A DNA stretch of 64,000 bases, from positions 7,301 through 71,300 of the forward strand of contig CAKRLE010000013.1 in assembly GCA_934359185.1 (NCBI GenBank), read 5' to 3'. The stretch comes from an uncultured Lachnospira sp. Its GTDB lineage: Bacteria; Bacillota; Clostridia; Lachnospirales; Lachnospiraceae. Positions 44,942-55,018 of this stretch are shown piece by piece. A model generated the notes under the pieces. It did not search any database, had not been told where the DNA came from, and saw nothing but the letters and a program-made list of their open reading frames with translations. Position numbers and translations under genes: made by a program. Each line of letters starts with the position of its first letter. Position 1 is the stretch's first letter.

Positions 44942-46015
44942 CTAAGTTAAATCTGCATCAACATTATCGATGTAGTTCTTTCTTAATTGTCCACAGGCAC
45001 CATCAATATCCCTGCCCATTTCCCTTCTAATAGTAACATTAATTCCACATTTTTCAAGCTTATTTTTAAATTCAGCTATCGCTCTGTGCTCTGACTGCTC
45101 GTAATCTCTCTCCTTAATCGGATTAACTGGAATAAGGTTGACATGGCAGTTCATGCCTCTTAGCAGCTTGACAAGCATGTCAGCGCATTCTTTTGTATCA
45201 TTAACACCTTTTACAAGGCTGTACTCAAATGAAATTCTTCTGCCAGTTTTTTCTATATAATACCTGCACGCATCCATTATCTCACTGATTGAATACTTGT
45301 TAGCTATCGGCATCATCGTCTTTCTGAGTTCATCCTCTGGCGCATGAAGCGAGATTGCAAGTGTAATCTGCAGATTATTATCAGCCAGTTCATATATCTT
45401 AGGCACAAGCCCGCATGTTGACACTGTTATATTGCGCTGGCTTATATTAAGTCCCTTCTCACTGTTAAGAAGATGAATGAATTTGATAACATTGTCATAG
45501 TTATCCATAGGTTCTCCTGAACCCATAATAACTACATTAGATACTCTCTCACCTGAAATGCTCTGAATCCTGTATATCTGGTCAAGCATTTCTGACGGAT
45601 TAAGGCTTCTGACGCATCCATCAAGTGTTGATGCACAGAATCTGCATCCCATCTTACAGCCAACCTGTGATGATATACACACAGAATTGCCATGATGGTA
45701 TTTCATAAGAACACTCTCTATAAGATTGCCATCATACAGCTCAAACAGGTACTTGGACGTGCCATCAAGCTGTGAGGTCTGCACCCTTATCGGTTTTAAA
45801 GCTGTAAGTATTGTCTTTTCTTTAAGGACAGCGCGCAGATCTGCCGGTATATTCGTACACTCATCATAATCCGTAACAAGCTTCTGGTGAAGCCACTGAT
45901 ATAGCTGCGCCGCCCTGAATTTTTTGCCGCCTAAGGATACAATATACTCTTCAAGCTGCGAATATGACAGTGATTTGATGTCACATAGATTATTTAACTG
46001 TTCGTAACTGCTCAT
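44942..46015 (-). CDS. rlmN: 23S rRNA/tRNA m2A methyltransferase RlmN
   Basis: RlmN is a radical SAM enzyme that methylates C2 of A2503 in 23S rRNA and A37 of some tRNAs. The cluster motif is CKMGCRFC (C-x3-C-x2-C). The resolving Cys is in GACGQLRKN near the C-terminus, and the GSGEPMDNYDNV block is present. The 357-residue length is usual. GAGAGGACAG precedes the ATG. Confidence 0.95.
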   Translation of the reverse strand: MSSYEQLNNLCDIKSLSYSQLEEYIVSLGGKKFRAAQLYQWLHQKLVTDYDECTNIPADLRAVLKEKTILTALKPIRVQTSQLDGTSKYLFELYDGNLIESVLMKYHHGNSVCISSQVGCKMGCRFCASTLDGCVRSLNPSEMLDQIYRIQSISGERVSNVVIMGSGEPMDNYDNVIKFIHLLNSEKGLNISQRNITVSTCGLVPKIYELADNNLQITLAISLHAPEDELRKTMMPIANKYSISEIMDACRYYIEKTGRRISFEYSLVKGVNDTKECADMLVKLLRGMNCHVNLIPVNPIKERDYEQSEHRAIAEFKNKLEKCGINVTIRREMGRDIDGACGQLRKNYIDNVDADLT

Positions 46016-46028
46016 ATCTGTCCTCTCA

Positions 46029-47354
46029 TCATACTCTTCTTAATCTTGCAATGAAAAATCCGTCATTGCCAAGGTCACCTGGAGCTATATTAATCATGTC
46101 TGTAATAAGTTCATATGGATAATTGGAAGTAAACCATTCCACATTATCCTGATTTTCAGCCCTGTCCACTGTACAGGTACTGTATATAAGAACGCCTCCC
46201 TCTTTGACATAAGAAGAAACCGTTGAGAGTATCTGTCTTTGCAGCTCTGCCAGTGACTGGACTGACTCTTTAGTAACATTGTATCTTATGTCTGGCTTAC
46301 GTCCCATTATTCCAAGACCAGAACAAGGAAGGTCTGCTATAACAACATCATATCCACCGACAGCCATCTCGTCTGTCACTGTCGCATCCCATACCTTTGT
46401 CGTCACATTTGTAATTCCAAGTCTTGCTATATTATCATCAATAAGTGACGTCTTGGCTTCACTTACATCTCTTGAATCAACGCTTCCATCTGCCGCTATG
46501 AGTGCTGCATTAAGTGACTTTCCACCTGGAGCTGCACATACATCAAGACACCTGGCTGACTTGCCTATAACATCACCCGCCGCAAGCATGGAGCTTATAT
46601 CCTGAACCCAGAAAAATCCCCTGTTAAATGTATCAAGTGATTCAAGATAATCATATCCTTCTATTGCAAGTGCATACTCTGGTATATCATGCGCAGAATC
46701 AGTTATTATATCCTTTGCATATCTGGCATTAACATTTTCTTTAGAAAGCATATCAATAAGCTGTTCAGGTGTAACCTTTCCAGTATTACATCTTATAAAT
46801 GTATATTTGTCATGTGATATTGCTTTAAGCATTGACTCCGTCTTATCTGTTCCATATTCTTTCTGCCACATTTCTACAATCCACTGTGGCATGGAATACG
46901 TAACACTAAGATATGTTAAAGGATCTGACTGTGAATCAGGATATGCTGTACTGTCAATATTTCTTGAAATATTCCTAAGCACTCCATTGACAAAACCTTT
47001 AAGTGTCCTGAATCCCTTCTTCTCCGCAAGCTTTACAGACTCATTGCACGCAGCACTGACTGGAACCTTATTCATATATTTAAGCTGATAAACGCCCATT
47101 CTTAATATACATCTGATAACAGGTTTCTGCTTTGATACCTTGGTTGTTGAAAACTGGTCTATTATATAATCCAGCTCAATCTTATGCTCTATAACACCAA
47201 GTGACAGCCTTGATATAAAGCTTCTGTCCTGCTTATCAAGATACTGGTATTTTTTCAGCGCATTTCCAATTACAAGATGGCTCAGCTGTCCCTTTTCAAC
47301 TTCCATAAGAATCTCAAGAACAATCATTCTAAGATTAACTTTAGTCTCTGTCAC
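46029..47354 (-). CDS. rsmB: 16S rRNA m5C967 methyltransferase RsmB
   Basis: RsmB (Sun) has an N-terminal NusB-like RNA-binding domain (about 1-135) and a C-terminal SAM methyltransferase. SAM motif I is LDVCAAPGGKSL, and the catalytic cysteines are in LPCSGLG and STCTVDRAENQDNV. The start is GTG 47354, with GGAGG 8 nt upstream. This overlaps the zinc peptidase stop by 14 nt, so translation is probably coupled. Confidence 0.93.
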   Translation of the reverse strand: MTETKVNLRMIVLEILMEVEKGQLSHLVIGNALKKYQYLDKQDRSFISRLSLGVIEHKIELDYIIDQFSTTKVSKQKPVIRCILRMGVYQLKYMNKVPVSAACNESVKLAEKKGFRTLKGFVNGVLRNISRNIDSTAYPDSQSDPLTYLSVTYSMPQWIVEMWQKEYGTDKTESMLKAISHDKYTFIRCNTGKVTPEQLIDMLSKENVNARYAKDIITDSAHDIPEYALAIEGYDYLESLDTFNRGFFWVQDISSMLAAGDVIGKSARCLDVCAAPGGKSLNAALIAADGSVDSRDVSEAKTSLIDDNIARLGITNVTTKVWDATVTDEMAVGGYDVVIADLPCSGLGIMGRKPDIRYNVTKESVQSLAELQRQILSTVSSYVKEGGVLIYSTCTVDRAENQDNVEWFTSNYPYELITDMINIAPGDLGNDGFFIARLRRV

Positions 47355-48057
47355 TCTTGTTTCCTCCAAAGAGAATTATAAGTCTTAAAAGCTGTAAAAT
47401 TGCAGCAGCTGCTGATGCTACATATGTCAGGGCTGCCGCCGATAATACCTTTCTTGTTCCGCCTATTTCCCTGCCATCGAGTATTCCCTGGGCTTCAAGC
47501 TGCTCAAGCGCTCTTGATGATGCGTTAAACTCGACAGGAAGTGTTACAAGCTGGAATAATACAGCTAATGAGAACATTAATATTCCTATAGTTATAAGTG
47601 TATGGTTGTAGCTTAAAATAAGTCCAAGTATGATAAATACCCATGATAACTGCGAACCAATATTAGCCACCGGAACAAGTGCTGACCTGAATGTCAGTGG
47701 AACATATCCAACATCATGCTGTATAGCATGTCCGCACTCATGCGCAGCAACACCTACTGCTGCTACAGAAGTTTTATTATAAACTGTCTCTGAGAGATTA
47801 ACTGTCTTAGTTCTTGGATCGTAATGGTCTGTAAGGCTTCCTGAAACTCTCTGCACTGTAACATCATTGATTCCATTGGCACGCAGAATTATCTCTGCCG
47901 CCTGTGCACCTGTTATTCCTCTTGCACCTGCAACTCTTGAATAACGTGAAAATGTTGACTTGACAAGTCCCTGTGCTATAAGCGAAATAATCGCAGCAAT
48001 AATTATAAGTATATAAGTAGGATCTATTCCATATCCATAATAATATCCGTATCCCAT
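47341..48057 (-). CDS. Neutral zinc metallopeptidase, YugP family
   Basis: This is a membrane-bound putative peptidase of the Zn_peptidase_2 family. After a Tyr/Gly-rich start (MGYGYYYGYG) comes one helix (about 17-34). The motif HECGH (VAAHECGHAIQHD) lies near residue 113, and more hydrophobic segments follow at about 128-175 and 205-235. ATG 48057 has GGAGG 5 nt upstream. The function is not established. It lies between fmt and rsmB as in many Clostridia. Confidence 0.88.
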   Translation of the reverse strand: MGYGYYYGYGIDPTYILIIIAAIISLIAQGLVKSTFSRYSRVAGARGITGAQAAEIILRANGINDVTVQRVSGSLTDHYDPRTKTVNLSETVYNKTSVAAVGVAAHECGHAIQHDVGYVPLTFRSALVPVANIGSQLSWVFIILGLILSYNHTLITIGILMFSLAVLFQLVTLPVEFNASSRALEQLEAQGILDGREIGGTRKVLSAAALTYVASAAAAILQLLRLIILFGGNKSDRD

Positions 48058-48097
48058 AACAGCCTCCATTTCTGCATTACAATAGCATTCACTGTAA

Positions 48098-49027
48098 TCA
48101 GCCTAATTTTTCATTATCTTTAACAGAATATCCTCTTAAGAAATCTGCTGTCTTCATTCGTTTCTTTCCCTCAAGCTGGAGTTCATTAATAACGAGATAC
48201 CCTCCATCACATTTCACCTTGAAATATGTCTTCTTGTCGGTAACCACACTTCCGCACTCTTTATCATCATCTACTGCTTCAACTGAGGCATCCCATATCT
48301 TAAGGAGCTTTCCCTCAATATGTGTAAATGCACTTGGCCAAGGATTAAGTCCTCTCACCATCCGTTCAAGCACTTCTGGCTTCTTGGTAAAATCAAGAAG
48401 TCCAAATGATTTATTTAACATCTTTACATATGTCGCCTCATTTTCATCCTGCTTAACTGGATGAAGCTCTCCGCTCTCAGCCTTCTTTAATGTTTCAACT
48501 AAAAGCTTTGCTCCTACAACACTTAATCTGTCAAATAGGCTTCCACCTGTCTCTTTTTCATCCAGCTTTACCTTTGCAGTTTCTAAGATATCACCTGTAT
48601 CAAGTCCCTCATCCATCTGCATTGTTGTAACACCTGAATACTCACAGCCGTCAAGAACTGCCCACTGGATAGGTGACGCTCCTCTGTACTTAGGAAGAAG
48701 TGATGCATGGACATTGATACATCCATACTCAGGCATGTGTAAAATCGAATCTGGAAGGAGCTGTCCGAATGCCACTACAACAATGACATCAGGATTATAT
48801 GTCCTAAGTTCCTCCACAAAGCTTTCCTCTCTTGCTTTAACTGGCTGCAGCACTGTCAGTCCATGCTTAATTGCGCATTCCTTCACTGCAGACATAGACA
48901 TTGCGCCGCCGCGTCCCTTTGGTTTATCCGGCTGTGTAACAACAGCCACAACTTCATGTCCTGCCTCTACTATAGCTTCAAGCGTTCCAACTGCAAAGTC
49001 AGGAGTTCCCATAAATACAACTCTCAT
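48098..49027 (-). CDS. fmt: Methionyl-tRNA formyltransferase
   Basis: Fmt formylates initiator Met-tRNA using 10-formyl-THF. Catalytic blocks are NVHASLLPKYRGASPIQWA (N, H and the later D in TTMQMDEGLDTGD). The first beta strand is VVFMGTPDFAVG, and the C-terminal OB domain is after about 205. The 309-residue length is usual. It lies 3 bp after def; formylated Met is the substrate that Def later trims. The formate ligase at 53271 feeds the same cofactor pool. Confidence 0.96.
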   Translation of the reverse strand: MRVVFMGTPDFAVGTLEAIVEAGHEVVAVVTQPDKPKGRGGAMSMSAVKECAIKHGLTVLQPVKAREESFVEELRTYNPDVIVVVAFGQLLPDSILHMPEYGCINVHASLLPKYRGASPIQWAVLDGCEYSGVTTMQMDEGLDTGDILETAKVKLDEKETGGSLFDRLSVVGAKLLVETLKKAESGELHPVKQDENEATYVKMLNKSFGLLDFTKKPEVLERMVRGLNPWPSAFTHIEGKLLKIWDASVEAVDDDKECGSVVTDKKTYFKVKCDGGYLVINELQLEGKKRMKTADFLRGYSVKDNEKLG

Positions 49028-49030
49028 ATT

Positions 49031-49498
49031 CTACTCTTCCTGTTCTACATCCATTAATTCACCTTCAACCTTATCAACATAAAGGATTCCGTTAAGGTGG
49101 TCTATCTCATGGCAGAGGCATCTTGCAAGGAGCTCCTCTCCCTCAATTATATATTCTTCAAAGTTTTCATCTAATGCTTTAACTTTAGCATAATCAGGTC
49201 TTGTCACAACACCAACCTTGCCTGGCACTGAAAGGCAGCCCTCATTGCCAGTCTGGCTTCCGCTTGTCTCAAGTATCTCAGGATTGATAAGTACAAGAGG
49301 CTGATCGCCACAATCTATAACAACTATTCTCTTTCTTATTCCCACCTGCGGAGCTGCAAGACCTACACCATTAGCTGCATACATCGTATCAAACATATCG
49401 TCTATAAGCTCCGTTATCTTAGGTGTAAGCTCTGTTACCTCCTTCGCAGTCTTTGTAAGAATCTCATCTCCAATTTCTCTGATATTTCTGATTGCCAT
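49031..49498 (-). CDS. def: Peptide deformylase
   Basis: Def removes the formyl group from nascent proteins. The three motifs are present: [17 protein letters not shown] (metal Cys) and CHEIDHLNG (metal His pair and catalytic Glu). ATG 49498 (MAIRNIR) has GGAGG 5 nt upstream. At about 155 residues it is of the short (type 1) form. Confidence 0.96.
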   Translation of the reverse strand: MAIRNIREIGDEILTKTAKEVTELTPKITELIDDMFDTMYAANGVGLAAPQVGIRKRIVVIDCGDQPLVLINPEILETSGSQTGNEGCLSVPGKVGVVTRPDYAKVKALDENFEEYIIEGEELLARCLCHEIDHLNGILYVDKVEGELMDVEQEE

Positions 49499-49529
49499 TG
49501 TAACCTCCATTCATATGCATATGTAATAA

Positions 49530-51752
49530 CTAATTAAAATCATACTGCACTAAAATATTATCATATTTTTTATTATCTTTTATATATTCTTCCACAGCAT
49601 CCTTAAATCTTATAAGCTTATCATATTCTGGTGATTTAATACATAGAATCTGTGAATATATATCTTTGACCTTGTATACCGGTGCAGGAACCGGTCCCGC
49701 CACTGCTGCCATATTATCCTTATTACATGCATATTTTATACTCCATGCCTTAATATCATCACATGCTGCTTCAAGCTTTTCACTATCTTTTAATGAAAAT
49801 GCTATTCTTAACATATTCTGAATTGGCGGATATCCAAGCAGGCTTCGGTATTCTATCTCTTCTGAATAAAATGTATTATAATCATTTGCTGCAGCAGTTA
49901 CAATACTATAATGTTCCGGTGTATAACTCTGTATAACAACCTCACCTGCCTTGCCAGCCCTTCCTGCTCTTCCAGAAGCCTGTACAAGAAGCTGGTAAGT
50001 TCTTTCAGCAGATGCATAATCATTGCCATAAAGTGACATATCTGCAGCAAGAATCCCCACAAGTGTTACATCAGGGAAATCATGCCCTTTTACTATCATC
50101 TGTGTTCCAACGAGAATATCTGCTTCATGATTGGCAAAGCTCGACAGTATCTTTTCATGTCCACCTTTCCCCTGTGTAGTATCCATATCCATCCTGAGCA
50201 CCTTTGCAGATGTGAATTCCTGATTTAATATCTGTTCAATCTGTTCGGTCCCTGCCCTGAAGCCTGATACATACTTAGACCCACACTTTGGACATATCCT
50301 GACAGCTGGCTCTTCATAACCACAGTAATGGCATACCATTCTTCCATTCTTGTGGTATGTAAGTGACACATCACAATGCGGGCATTTGAATACATGTCCA
50401 CACGACCTGCACGATACAAATCCTGCAAAGCCACGTTTATTTAAAAACAGCATTATCTGCTCTTTTTTTCTTAACCTGTCCTCCATAAGTTCTCTTAATT
50501 TTCTTGAAAATATGGAACGGTTGCCTGATTTCAACTCATCTCTTAAATCGACTGTATACACTGTAGGCATAACAGCCCCCGCCGCTCTTTTTTCAAGTTC
50601 AAGAAGCTTATATTTTCCTGTAGCAGCCATATAGAAGCTCTCAACTGATGGTGTTGCAGAACCAAGCACAACAGAAGCATTCATTGTTTCAGCTATATGA
50701 ATCGCTGTACGTCTTGCGTGATACCTTGGCGAACGCTCTGATTTATAACTGCCCTCATGCTCCTCATCTATGACTATAAGCCCTATATCTGAAAATGGTG
50801 TGAACAATGCTGACCTTGGCCCGATTATTATATTAATCCCACCATTCATTGCTCTCTCAAACTGGTCATATCTCTCGCCCTTGGACATTCTTGAATTAAT
50901 GATTGAAACTGAATCACCAAATCTTTTATAGAATCTCTGTACTGTCTGATATGTCAGGGAAATCTCAGGAATAAGTACTATTACCTGCTTTCCCATAGCC
51001 ACAACATGTTCTATCATCTCCATATAGCACAGTGTTTTTCCGCTTCCAGTCACACCATACAACAGATATATCTTTCTTATGTTATTATCATAGTCCTCTA
51101 TAAATGTATCAACCGCCCTTTTCTGTGCCTCATCAAGAGTAAATCTGTAATCCCCCTCTGAATGTCCTGTATTGATAGGATTGCGGTATACATTATCTGA
51201 TATAATCTTAATTATTCCAGCTTCCTCAAGGCTTTTTATCGTCTGTGCAGAAATATTAAGTTTAGTTTTAACAATATCAGATTCTATTATTTTATCATCT
51301 TTTAAAGCCTCAAGCAGCCTCAGCCTCGCCTTGGCGTTGCCCTTGCGGTTCTTTTCAATTGCCTCTTCAAGCTGTGCATCATCCACATTAAGTGCAATGC
51401 TTTTCTTCTCAATATTCTTTACTTTATCTTTAACCGGAAGTACAGTTTTAAGAGCCTGATTCATGGTAGAACCAAATTCATGCTTCATCCAGAAAGCAAG
51501 ACGTATCATTCTCTCAATTGCAGGAACACTATGTCCATCAATGCTGTCGATATATTTTATCCTGCCAGCATCAAACGATGGCTCATTAGTTATGTTAACT
51601 ACATAGCCAGATATAAGCCTGTTGCCTTGACCAAATGGAGCAAACACTCTTGTTCCTATAGTTATCTGACCTTCAAGCTGTGCCGGTATGGCATATTGAA
51701 ATGTCTTATCAAGTTTGTCATAAGATATATCTACAATTATATCTGCGTACAT
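49530..51752 (-). CDS. priA: Primosomal replication restart helicase PriA
   Basis: PriA reloads the replisome at stalled forks. After the N-terminal DNA-binding domain, the helicase core has Walker A GVTGSGKTLCYMEMI, DEEH (VIDEEHEGSYK) and motif III GSATPSVES. A zinc-binding block of eight Cys follows, starting CRSCGHVFKCPHC and continuing CHYCGYEE, CPKCGS. Motif VI is QASGRAGRAGKAG. The 740-residue length is normal. Its ATG overlaps the murE stop by one base (TAATG), so the two are translationally coupled. Confidence 0.96.
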   Translation of the reverse strand: MYADIIVDISYDKLDKTFQYAIPAQLEGQITIGTRVFAPFGQGNRLISGYVVNITNEPSFDAGRIKYIDSIDGHSVPAIERMIRLAFWMKHEFGSTMNQALKTVLPVKDKVKNIEKKSIALNVDDAQLEEAIEKNRKGNAKARLRLLEALKDDKIIESDIVKTKLNISAQTIKSLEEAGIIKIISDNVYRNPINTGHSEGDYRFTLDEAQKRAVDTFIEDYDNNIRKIYLLYGVTGSGKTLCYMEMIEHVVAMGKQVIVLIPEISLTYQTVQRFYKRFGDSVSIINSRMSKGERYDQFERAMNGGINIIIGPRSALFTPFSDIGLIVIDEEHEGSYKSERSPRYHARRTAIHIAETMNASVVLGSATPSVESFYMAATGKYKLLELEKRAAGAVMPTVYTVDLRDELKSGNRSIFSRKLRELMEDRLRKKEQIMLFLNKRGFAGFVSCRSCGHVFKCPHCDVSLTYHKNGRMVCHYCGYEEPAVRICPKCGSKYVSGFRAGTEQIEQILNQEFTSAKVLRMDMDTTQGKGGHEKILSSFANHEADILVGTQMIVKGHDFPDVTLVGILAADMSLYGNDYASAERTYQLLVQASGRAGRAGKAGEVVIQSYTPEHYSIVTAAANDYNTFYSEEIEYRSLLGYPPIQNMLRIAFSLKDSEKLEAACDDIKAWSIKYACNKDNMAAVAGPVPAPVYKVKDIYSQILCIKSPEYDKLIRFKDAVEEYIKDNKKYDNILVQYDFN

Positions 51753-53245
51753 TAAATAAGCCCCTCTACGCCTTCTTCCTTTAACTCTTTAACTGCATCA
51801 GCCACAAGAGTTCTCTCGTCCATCGGATATCTTACGCCATTGATTTCCTGATAATCTTCATGTCCTTTACCAGCCACAATTATAATATCCCCAGGTTCAC
51901 CATTCTTAATAGCATATTTGATAGCCTCTGCCCTGTCTGTAATCTTAACATACTTACCACCTGTCTTTACAAGTGATGACTCTATATCAGCGATAATATC
52001 CTCTGGATTCTCATATCGCGGATTATCAGATGTAATAATCGTAAAGTCTGCAAGTTCACCTGATATCTTGCCCATATCATACCTTCTGTCTTTAGACCTG
52101 TTGCCACCGCATCCAAACAGACAAACAAGTCTGTGAGGCTTATACTGTCTTAAATCTTCAAGTATACTCTTTAATGCCATCGCATTGTGGGCGTAATCTA
52201 TCATAAGTGAAAAATCCTCTGAAACCTTCACAAGTTCCATTCTTCCCTTTACCTTAACTGATAAAAGTGCTTCTTTAAGATGATTAATCTCAACATTAAA
52301 ATGTCTTGTAACCGCTATTGCACACAATGAATTATATACTGTGAATAATCCTGGAAGATGTACCTCCACATCAAAATCACACAATCCATTACATTTATAT
52401 GTAAGACCAATCTTACCTCTCTGATGGAAAAGATTGATATCAGAAGCATACAGGTCGTTAGTACTTTTAAGTCCAAATCTTTCGACATTACATGTGCTGT
52501 TCTTTAATATATCCTCGACATGTTCATCATCGCCATTAACTATTCCAAGCCTGCACTGTCTGAAAAGCCTTGATTTACATTCCATGTAATCCTCAAAGCT
52601 GTCATGCTCATTAGGACCTACATGGTCAAGTGCAAGATTAGTAAACACACCTATATCAAACATAATTCCTGCAGTACGATCTAACTTAAGTCCCTGTGAT
52701 GAAACTTCCATAACAACAGCCTTACATCCAGCCTCTACCATTCTGGCAAAGCTTTCGTGAATCTGGATTGACTCCGGTGTTGTATTCTTTGCAGGAACAG
52801 ATGTATCTCCTATGATTGTCTCTATAGTACCTATAAGTCCAGTCTTGATACCACAACTCTCTAATACATTCTTAATCATGTATGTAGTTGTAGTCTTTCC
52901 TTTAGTTCCTGTTATTCCGATAGTGAAAAGCTTCTCTGCCGGATTGCCATAGTAAACAGCCGAAACAAGAGCGAGTGCGAGTCTGGTATTGTCAGCACGC
53001 AAAACAACGCAGCCCTCTTTAATGTCAGATAAATTAATATCATCCTCAACAATCAAAGCCTTAGCACCATTTTCTATTGCGGCTGGTATGAACTTATGTC
53101 CATCACTCATAGCACCTTTGATTGCTATGAATAGTCCGCCTTCCGTTACTTTTCTTGAATCTGATGTTACCCCTGTTATCTCTACGTCTGTAGTACCAGA
53201 TAAAACTGTGTATTCAACTTTTGAAACTAATTCCTGCAACTTCAT
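51752..53245 (-). CDS. murE: UDP-MurNAc-tripeptide ligase MurE
   Basis: MurE adds the third stem-peptide residue. The ATP motif is GITGTKGKTTTTYMI, the carbamylated-Lys region is present (MECKSRLF), and the motif at the substrate pocket is DNPR (SDNPRYENPEDI), characteristic of enzymes adding meso-diaminopimelate rather than Lys. It is separated from the dcw cluster by more than 12 kb and coupled with priA. The 497-residue length is usual. Confidence 0.95.
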   Translation of the reverse strand: MKLQELVSKVEYTVLSGTTDVEITGVTSDSRKVTEGGLFIAIKGAMSDGHKFIPAAIENGAKALIVEDDINLSDIKEGCVVLRADNTRLALALVSAVYYGNPAEKLFTIGITGTKGKTTTTYMIKNVLESCGIKTGLIGTIETIIGDTSVPAKNTTPESIQIHESFARMVEAGCKAVVMEVSSQGLKLDRTAGIMFDIGVFTNLALDHVGPNEHDSFEDYMECKSRLFRQCRLGIVNGDDEHVEDILKNSTCNVERFGLKSTNDLYASDINLFHQRGKIGLTYKCNGLCDFDVEVHLPGLFTVYNSLCAIAVTRHFNVEINHLKEALLSVKVKGRMELVKVSEDFSLMIDYAHNAMALKSILEDLRQYKPHRLVCLFGCGGNRSKDRRYDMGKISGELADFTIITSDNPRYENPEDIIADIESSLVKTGGKYVKITDRAEAIKYAIKNGEPGDIIIVAGKGHEDYQEINGVRYPMDERTLVADAVKELKEEGVEGLI

Positions 53246-53270
53246 AACATCTGCTCCTTATTATAATAAG

Positions 53271-54950
53271 TTAGAATAATCCTGTAATAACACTTGCATT
53301 CTCATCAAAGTCAATTCTTTCAGCCGCTGGTGACTTAGGAAGTCCCGGCATAGTAAGTACCTTTCCTGTTAGTACTACAACAAATCCGGCACCAGCATTG
53401 ACATACACCTCTCTTACATTGACATCAAAGCCTTCTGGTCTGCCAAGAAGTGCTGGATTGTCTGATAAAGAATACTGTGTCTTAGCCATACATACCGGCA
53501 TGCCGCCAAATCCCATTTCTTCTATATGTTCTAGCTCTTTCTTAGCTGCATCACTGTATGACACGCTTCCAGCACCATATATCTTTTTAGCTATTGTCTC
53601 TATCTTATCTGTGAGTGAAAGTTCATTATCATATAATGGCTTATACTCTGATTTCTTGTTCTCAAGTGTATCAATCACCTTCTGTGCAAGCTCCTGACCG
53701 CCTTCTCCACCTTTTTCCCATACGTTGGCAAGTGCGAATTCACATCCTAAGTTCTCACAATGTTCCTTGATAAAGTTGTACTCTGCCTCTGTGTCAGTTA
53801 CAAATGCATTGAGTGTAACTACAACTGGTACTCCGAACTGCTTCATATTCTCAATATGCTTATCAAGGTTAACAATTCCTTTCTTGACAGCTTCAAGATT
53901 TTCTTCCTTTAACTGATCCTTAGGAACACCTCCGTTATATTTAAGTGCTCTTACTGTTGCAACTATAACAACTGCATCTGGCTTCATTCCACCAAGACGG
54001 CATGTGATGTCCATAAACTTCTCTGCACCAAGGTCTGCACCAAAGCCAGCCTCTGTAACAGCATAATCTCCAAGTTTCATGGCAAGCTTAGTTGCTCTTA
54101 TTGAATTACAGCCGTGTGCAATATTAGCAAATGGACCACCATGTACAAGAACTGGTGTATTCTCAAGTGTCTGGATCATATTAGGGTGAATTGCATCCTT
54201 CAAAAGAGCTGCCATCGCACCTACTGCCTTAATATCTGCAGCAGTAACCGGGGCACCATCATAATTATATGCAACAATTATCTTACCAAGTCTTTTCTTT
54301 AAATCTGCCATATCATCAGCAAGGCATAAAATAGCCATAATCTCTGATGCAACAGTAATTATAAAATGGTCTTCTCTTACAACACCATCTGTCTTATTAC
54401 CCATTCCAATGATGATATTTCTAAGAGCTCTGTCGTTCATATCAAGACATCTCTTCCACACAACTCTCTTAGTATCAATTCTTAACGCATTGCCCTGCAT
54501 TATATGGTTATCAAGCATTGCGGCTAAAAGATTGTTAGCTGAAGTTATTGCATGGAAATCCCCTGTAAAATGAAGATTAAGGTCTTCCATAGGTACAGCC
54601 TGTGCATATCCACCGCCTGCTGCACCACCTTTGATACCAAAGCATGGTCCCAGTGATGGCTCTCTTAATGCCACAACTGCATTCTTTCCCATCTTGCAAA
54701 GGCTCTCTGTAAGTCCGATACTTATAGTAGTCTTGCCCTCACCTGCTGGTGTAGGATTGATAGCTGTAACAAGAATAAGCTTGCCATCTTCCTTGTTTTC
54801 CAATCTCTTGAACACATCATCAGATATTTTTGCCTTGTACTTTCCGTACATCTCGATATCATCAGCATTTAATCCAACCTTTGCTGCTATATCTGCAATA
54901 TTTAACATATCCGCTTCCTGTGCAATCTCAATATCGCTCTTTACTTCCAT
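53271..54950 (-). CDS. fhs: Formate-tetrahydrofolate ligase
   Basis: Fhs makes 10-formyl-THF from formate, ATP and THF, feeding purine and formyl-Met synthesis and, in acetogens, the Wood-Ljungdahl methyl branch. The ATP loop is [15 protein letters not shown]; other blocks are [22 protein letters not shown] in segments and [12 protein letters not shown]. The 559-residue length is usual. AAAGGAG is 8 nt before the ATG. It is the first gene after ftsK/spoIIIE with only 68 bp between. Confidence 0.97.
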   Translation of the reverse strand: MEVKSDIEIAQEADMLNIADIAAKVGLNADDIEMYGKYKAKISDDVFKRLENKEDGKLILVTAINPTPAGEGKTTISIGLTESLCKMGKNAVVALREPSLGPCFGIKGGAAGGGYAQAVPMEDLNLHFTGDFHAITSANNLLAAMLDNHIMQGNALRIDTKRVVWKRCLDMNDRALRNIIIGMGNKTDGVVREDHFIITVASEIMAILCLADDMADLKKRLGKIIVAYNYDGAPVTAADIKAVGAMAALLKDAIHPNMIQTLENTPVLVHGGPFANIAHGCNSIRATKLAMKLGDYAVTEAGFGADLGAEKFMDITCRLGGMKPDAVVIVATVRALKYNGGVPKDQLKEENLEAVKKGIVNLDKHIENMKQFGVPVVVTLNAFVTDTEAEYNFIKEHCENLGCEFALANVWEKGGEGGQELAQKVIDTLENKKSEYKPLYDNELSLTDKIETIAKKIYGAGSVSYSDAAKKELEHIEEMGFGGMPVCMAKTQYSLSDNPALLGRPEGFDVNVREVYVNAGAGFVVVLTGKVLTMPGLPKSPAAERIDFDENASVITGLF

Positions 54951-55018
54951 GAGAACATCTCCTTTGTCTTATATAAAATTAAATGTAGTTTTAACTTTTT
55001 AAAATCTGGTTATCCAGT